Below the pieces are notes generated by a model. It saw only the letters and a program-made list of their open reading frames with translations. It searched no databases and was not told the origin of the DNA. A stretch of 64,000 bases of DNA from Cobetia sp. L2A1 (GTDB lineage: Bacteria; Pseudomonadota; Gammaproteobacteria; Pseudomonadales; Halomonadaceae), in contig NZ_CP047025.1 of the NCBI RefSeq assembly GCF_009796845.1, positions 3,720,001 to 3,784,000 of the forward strand, read 5' to 3'. The translations under genes were made by a program, and so were the position numbers. Shown here one piece after another: positions 58,068 to 64,000 of this stretch; positions within the stretch are counted from its first letter, which is position 1; the number at the start of each line of letters is the position of its first letter.

Positions 58068-60853
58068 ATCAGGCAACACTTCCCAATACACGACTTCTGC
58101 GTACACAAGGCTTGAGCTGCCAAGCATGCGTGAGCGGTATTCGTCGCGCACTGCTGGCCCGAGACCCGAAGGCTGAGATGATCGGCGCGCCGGATGACCA
58201 ACTATTGCTGATCCGCAGTCAACTCGATGAGCAAGCGCTGCAGCATGTCGCAGAAGACAGTGGTTATCCGCTCGAAATTGAAGCACTGACCAGCAGCGAT
58301 ACACTGTCCCTGCAGGTGTATGGCATGCACTGCCAGAAATGCGTTTCCAAGCTACGTACGGCGATCCAGCACTGGGACCAAGCTGCTGAAGTCAGTGGTG
58401 TCCCTGCCGATAATACATTGCAGGTAGACAGTACCGTGCCGCGAGCACTGCTCGACCGCATAGTGCTTGATAACGATTACTCGCTGGAAGCCGTTGAAAA
58501 CCCTGATGCTGCTGTCGAGACTGTAGCTACCACTACGTCAACGACTGTCGATGACACTCCGACGTCGATGGTCAGCCCCCTCACGGGGAACAAGGAGTTC
58601 TCGCTAACGGGTATCACGTGCGCCAGCTGTGTAGCGACCATTCAAAAAGCGCTGGATGGACTCGAAGGAGTAGAAAGCGCAGAGGTCAATTTCGCCTCGC
58701 GCACCGCTCAGGTGAATAGCCGGCTCGATGACAAAGACATCATTGCAGTGATAGAAGGCGTCGGCTATGGCGCCAGCCCGATTGCAGACCCCCAGGCTAG
58801 TGATCAGCAGCAGCAACAGGATGCTCAGCACGAATACCGTACGCGGATTCGCGACAGCATACTGTCACTGGGTATCGGTATTCCGCTGATGATCAGCATG
58901 TTCTTTCATCATCCGGGCTTTGAAGGCGCCGAACGGGGTGTATGGCTAGCGATCGGGGTGGCAGTATTCGCAGTACTCGCGACGGCAGGCCGTAGCTTCT
59001 TCACCAGCGCCTGGAAGGCGTTCACTCATCATCAGGCCAACATGGATACCCTGGTGGCACTGGGTACCGGTGCAGCATGGCTGTACTCGATGGGCGTGTT
59101 GTCATTCCCTGAAAGCATTCCTGAAGCTGCACGCGGACTATATTTTGAAGCCTCTACCATGATTATCGGCTTGATAAGCTTGGGTCAGGCGCTGGAAGTC
59201 CGTGCACGCGGCCGTACTCAGCAGGCACTACGCTCGTTATTGGACCTTCAGGCACGTACCGCACGAGTGATACGTGATGGCGAAGAACGCGAAATCGATG
59301 TTGATGACGTACGCAGTGGCGACAAGGTCCGCATACGCCCAGGCGAGCGCATCCCTGTCGATGGTCGTGTGACCGAGGGCAAGAGTCATATCGACGAATC
59401 GATGCTCACAGGCGAGCCTTTGCCTGTCGCGCGTGGCGCCGGTGATGAAGTTGCCGCAGGCACACTCAACACACGCGGCAGTTTGGTATTCGAAGTCAAT
59501 CGTATCGGTAGCGATACACGCCTTGGCCGCATCATTAGCCAGGTGCGCCAGGCACAGAACTCACGGCCTCCTATAGGACGGCTAGCCGATACCATTTCTG
59601 GCGTCTTCGTTCCCAGCGTGATGATCATCGCGATTGTTGCCGCCCTGATCTGGTTCAACTTCGGGCCTGCTCCGACGGGCGTTCATATGCTGGTCGTCGC
59701 AACGGCCGTGCTGGTAATTGCTTGCCCCTGCGCTTTGGGATTGGCCACGCCCATCTCGACCATGATCGGTGTCGGCAAGGCAGCAGAATACGGCGTACTG
59801 GTTCGCAGCGGCGAAGCATTGCAAACAGCTAGTCGCCTCACAGCACTTGTCGTGGATAAAACAGGCACTCTGACCCGCGGCAAACCAGAAGTCACAGAGA
59901 CGCATATTGTGACAGGAGAAGATGAAAACAGCGTGCTAGACGCTGCGCATGCGCTGGAACGTGGCTCTGAGCATCCATTGGCGGCAGCACTGCTAACGCA
60001 TATTGAATCCAAGCGTCCGGAAGCATCACGCGCTTCAGCTTTCAGTGACTATCACACGCTGAGCGGGCGCGGTATCAGCGCTCAAGATGATAAAGGACAC
60101 CTCTGGCGGATGGGTAATGCCGCGATGCTGGAAGAGGCCGGCATTAGCCTTGCACCACTGGCTGATATCATCTCTGAGCTAGAGGACAACGCCCGCACGC
60201 TGATACTGATGGCGCGCGATGAAACATTGATTGCGGCTTTCGGCCTGGCGGATCCGCTACGCGAAGATAGCCGCGAGGCAGTTGCTCGCCTACATGCCAT
60301 CGGTCTGAAGGTGATAATGCTAACCGGTGATAATGAACACACGGCCGCGGCGGTAGCTCGCGAAACCGGTATTGATGATTATCGCGCAGGAGTCTCACCT
60401 GACGACAAGCACGACGAGATAGCACGCCTCCAGGAAGAGGGCCATGTGGTCGGTATGGTCGGGGATGGCATCAATGATGCTCCGGCTTTAGCGCTAGCAG
60501 ATGTAGGCTTCGCCATGGGAGAAGGGACAGATGTCGCCATTGAAACGGCCGGCATAACACTGATGCAGCCATCACTGGGTGGGATTGCCGATGCTATTGC
60601 GATCAGCCAGGCTACGCTACGCAACATCAAACAGAACCTGGTCGGTGCCTTCGGCTATAACCTGATTGGGATTCCCATCGCTGCCGGTATCCTCTACCCC
60701 TTCACCGGCATCTTGCTTTCGCCCGTCATTGCCGGACTAGCCATGTCATTGTCATCCGTCACCGTGGTGACCAATGCCAATCGCCTACGCAGCTTTACGC
60801 CTCCGGGCGGCACTCACTCCTCACGCAACATCTCACATGGAGACACAGCATGA
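58064..60853 (+). CDS. copA: copper-translocating P-type ATPase
   Basis: P1B-type ATPase that exports Cu(I)/Ag(I) from the cytoplasm. 929 residues, about 100 more than E. coli CopA. Three N-terminal metal-binding (HMA) domains with CxxC at C19/C22, C90/C93 and C186/C189; the first two are divergent. Then eight membrane helices, TGEPLPV (actuator), C554-P-C556 in helix 6, phosphorylated D598 in DKTGTLT, the [10 protein letters not shown] motif and [14 protein letters not shown] in helix 7 and MSLSS in helix 8 are the Cu(I)-specific P1B-1 signatures. Translationally coupled to the regulator upstream and a micro-ORF downstream. Confidence 0.96.
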   Translation: MNQATLPNTRLLRTQGLSCQACVSGIRRALLARDPKAEMIGAPDDQLLLIRSQLDEQALQHVAEDSGYPLEIEALTSSDTLSLQVYGMHCQKCVSKLRTAIQHWDQAAEVSGVPADNTLQVDSTVPRALLDRIVLDNDYSLEAVENPDAAVETVATTTSTTVDDTPTSMVSPLTGNKEFSLTGITCASCVATIQKALDGLEGVESAEVNFASRTAQVNSRLDDKDIIAVIEGVGYGASPIADPQASDQQQQQDAQHEYRTRIRDSILSLGIGIPLMISMFFHHPGFEGAERGVWLAIGVAVFAVLATAGRSFFTSAWKAFTHHQANMDTLVALGTGAAWLYSMGVLSFPESIPEAARGLYFEASTMIIGLISLGQALEVRARGRTQQALRSLLDLQARTARVIRDGEEREIDVDDVRSGDKVRIRPGERIPVDGRVTEGKSHIDESMLTGEPLPVARGAGDEVAAGTLNTRGSLVFEVNRIGSDTRLGRIISQVRQAQNSRPPIGRLADTISGVFVPSVMIIAIVAALIWFNFGPAPTGVHMLVVATAVLVIACPCALGLATPISTMIGVGKAAEYGVLVRSGEALQTASRLTALVVDKTGTLTRGKPEVTETHIVTGEDENSVLDAAHALERGSEHPLAAALLTHIESKRPEASRASAFSDYHTLSGRGISAQDDKGHLWRMGNAAMLEEAGISLAPLADIISELEDNARTLILMARDETLIAAFGLADPLREDSREAVARLHAIGLKVIMLTGDNEHTAAAVARETGIDDYRAGVSPDDKHDEIARLQEEGHVVGMVGDGINDAPALALADVGFAMGEGTDVAIETAGITLMQPSLGGIADAIAISQATLRNIKQNLVGAFGYNLIGIPIAAGILYPFTGILLSPVIAGLAMSLSSVTVVTNANRLRSFTPPGGTHSSRNISHGDTA

Positions 60854-60930
60854 TGTGCATAGTCGTTAATCTAGCCGGTCTGGGGCTGATCGCTGCTATC
60901 GTCTGGTGGTTCTGGCTCGCCAAATCCTGA
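60850..60930 (+). CDS. 26-residue single-span membrane micro-ORF coupled to copA
   Basis: ATG at 60850 overlaps the copA stop (ATGA). The product is [20 protein letters not shown] followed by FWLAKS: one hydrophobic helix ending in an aromatic belt and a lysine. I recall longer membrane-anchored cupredoxin-domain proteins next to copA in related bacteria that begin with a very similar NLAGL-x-x-I-x-x-I-V-W-W-F-W segment; this one ends before any copper-binding domain. It could be a true small subunit or a truncated remnant. A terminator follows 38 nt later. Confidence 0.6.
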   Translation: MMCIVVNLAGLGLIAAIVWWFWLAKS

Positions 60931-60968
60931 GCCTGATCATCATTCACTGACGGCAATAACTCTCTATA

Positions 60969-61006
60969 AAGTCCTGCTACGCCCTCTGCGTAGCGGGACT
61001 TTTTTG
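60969..61006 (+). terminator. copper operon terminator
   Basis: 14-bp stem AAGTCCTGCTACGC / GCGTAGCGGGACTT with one mismatch, then a run of six T. Ends the regulator-copA-micro-ORF transcript. Confidence 0.92.
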
Positions 61007-61403
61007 CATCCACTCCGCACCCATGTTCTTTCGCTTAACCTCTATATAAGTTCAGAAGTATGTACTGCTACCCTTTACGTATTTATGGAATCAATACTCA
61101 ATTTCCTCGCCCTACTTCGTTACCCTCCCTACTTGATCGCACTTGATGGAGAAACTATCCAGCGACATGACTCCTATGCTTTCACTTGATCTATCCCAAT
61201 CAATAACCCGCATCAACCAATGGATTCATTTCGCTGAAGAGAGTGATACACAATCCCCTATCACCATTAACTCGTCCATCGCCTGCCCTGTCATCGAGGT
61301 GTCATTGCACGAAGAGTACGTCATTTCCTCCAGTGACTCATGCCAAGCCCGAAATTCAGCCATCTCAAGCACTGTACCGAGGCCCTACTCTCTATAAACG
61401 CAC
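61007..61403. other. AT-rich gene-less stretch between the copper operon and the rRNA operon
   Basis: About 400 bp visibly richer in A and T than the rest of the window. An 84-codon frame (61143-61397) starts with two methionines but has no good ribosome-binding site, no similarity I recognise and an amino-acid composition unlike its neighbours. I see no other structure until the rRNA terminators. Confidence 0.4.
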
Positions 61404-61435
61404 AACGCCCCTGTCGCGGTGGCGACAGGGGCGTT
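61404..61435 (-). terminator. second rRNA operon terminator
   Basis: Perfect 14-bp stem AACGCCCCTGTCGC / GCGACAGGGGCGTT with GGTG loop, on the downstream side of the 5S gene. Confidence 0.8.
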
Positions 61436-61485
61436 TGAGAGTTATTGCTTCAGATATTTTCTGGGCATTTTTCTGTGCACAAAGA

Positions 61486-61520
61486 GAACCGCCCCTGTAG
61501 CAAGGCTACAGGGGCGGTTC
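61486..61520 (-). terminator. first rRNA operon terminator
   Basis: Perfect 16-bp stem GAACCGCCCCTGTAGC / GCTACAGGGGCGGTTC with a 3-nt loop, 9 nt after the 5S gene, followed on the minus strand by TCTTTG. Its core CGCCCCTGT is shared with the second terminator. Confidence 0.88.
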
Positions 61521-61528
61521 AGTATAAG

Positions 61529-61646
61529 TGCCTGACGATGACCTACTCTCACATGGAGAAACTCCACACTACCATCGGCGCTAAGCGGTTTCACTTCCGA
61601 GTTCGGCATGGGATCGGGTGGTTCACGCTCGCTATGGTCGTCAGGC
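61529..61646 (-). rRNA. rrf: 5S ribosomal RNA
   Basis: The minus strand begins GCCTGACGACCATAGCGAGC and ends GTAGGTCATCGTCAGGCA; 118 nt with complementary ends and the conserved CCGATCCCATGCCGAACTCG loop. It lies downstream of 23S in the standard rRNA operon order. Confidence 0.96.
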
Positions 61647-61802
61647 GAAACGGTGGTACCTTGCGGTACCTGAGTCTCAAGGCTTTCGGGCCTCGTGACT
61701 CGCAATATGAATCATGCTGAACGCTATGTCGGAGCTGTCTGACGCACACTGTCGTGTGTCGTAATCCCGGCGGTTCGCCGAAGCAAACCCCTTGGGTGTT
61801 AT
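61647..61802 (-). other. 23S-5S internal spacer
   Basis: 156 nt without a tRNA. It contains short hairpins (GGTACC-TTGC-GGTACC near 61656; a GACACACGACAG-type stem near 61745) likely used in rRNA processing. Confidence 0.6.

Positions 61803-64000
<2,198 letters not shown>

Noticed and set aside
61143..61397. 84-codon plus-strand frame before the rRNA terminators
   Set aside because: No good ribosome-binding site, no recognisable product, AT-rich composition unlike neighbouring genes; kept only as part of the gene-less stretch.
61647..61802. possible tRNA in the 23S-5S spacer
   Set aside because: No cloverleaf or T-loop motif could be found on either strand.

Overview
The window is an ordinary stretch of chromosome from a gammaproteobacterium. 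Its moderately high GC, gene orders such as rpmB-rpmG-mutM, ftsY-ftsE-ftsX-rpoH, holD-like-rimI and prfB-lysS, and the character of the proteins fit the Halomonadaceae (Halomonas/Cobetia-like). That family-level assignment is an inference from familiarity, not from a search. I see no prophage, insertion sequence, CRISPR array, tRNA or integron. Nearly every gene is core housekeeping; the accessory part is an oligopeptide-transport block and a copper-resistance operon at the right.

Layout. 1-10 kb: 5' end of rpsB (minus), then map-glnD and a lysine/diaminopimelate block (dapC, ArsC-like protein, dapD, dapE, small hypothetical) behind a very good sigma-70 promoter, a membrane-anchored cold-shock-domain protein and slyX. 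10-20 kb: trxB and a 2-Cys peroxiredoxin, a CPXCG zinc-ribbon protein, acnA, NAD malic enzyme, a YeeE/YedE sulfur-compound transporter and trpS. 20-32 kb: alanine dehydrogenase, a thioesterase with a DUF2007 protein, rlmI, mutM, rpmG-rpmB, radC, coaBC-dut-algC-argB-slmA. 32-46.6 kb: a PAS-GGDEF-EAL protein, rpoH, ftsX-ftsE-ftsY, rsmD, a ZapB-like protein, rimI with a probable DNA polymerase III psi gene, bolA, a hypothetical, lysS and prfB with its programmed +1 frameshift. 47-57 kb: two paralogous peptide-binding proteins, oppB, oppC, a fused OppDF ATPase, a porin and a FadL-type channel. 57.5-61 kb: a MerR-type regulator and a CopA copper ATPase behind a textbook MerR-family promoter, followed by a 26-residue membrane ORF. 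61.4-64 kb: the 3' part of an rRNA operon on the minus strand (23S, 5S, two tandem terminators).

How the genes work together. dapC, dapD and dapE are three steps of the succinylase branch to meso-diaminopimelate and lysine. TrxB and the peroxiredoxin are plausible partners in peroxide reduction. FtsE/FtsX act at the septum and FtsY at the SRP pathway, with SlmA and the ZapB-like protein adding two more division functions. The opp genes make a complete peptide ABC importer, and the adjacent porin and FadL-type proteins are outer-membrane channels. The regulator, CopA and the micro-ORF make a self-contained copper efflux unit.

No single new multi-gene system stands out. The best leads are small: the 26-residue membrane ORF translationally coupled to copA, the mismatch between the regulator's divalent-type cysteine and a monovalent-copper pump, the long HolD-like protein next to rimI, the membrane-tethered cold-shock protein, the 39-bp repeat array in ftsY and the triple repeat in the ald leader.
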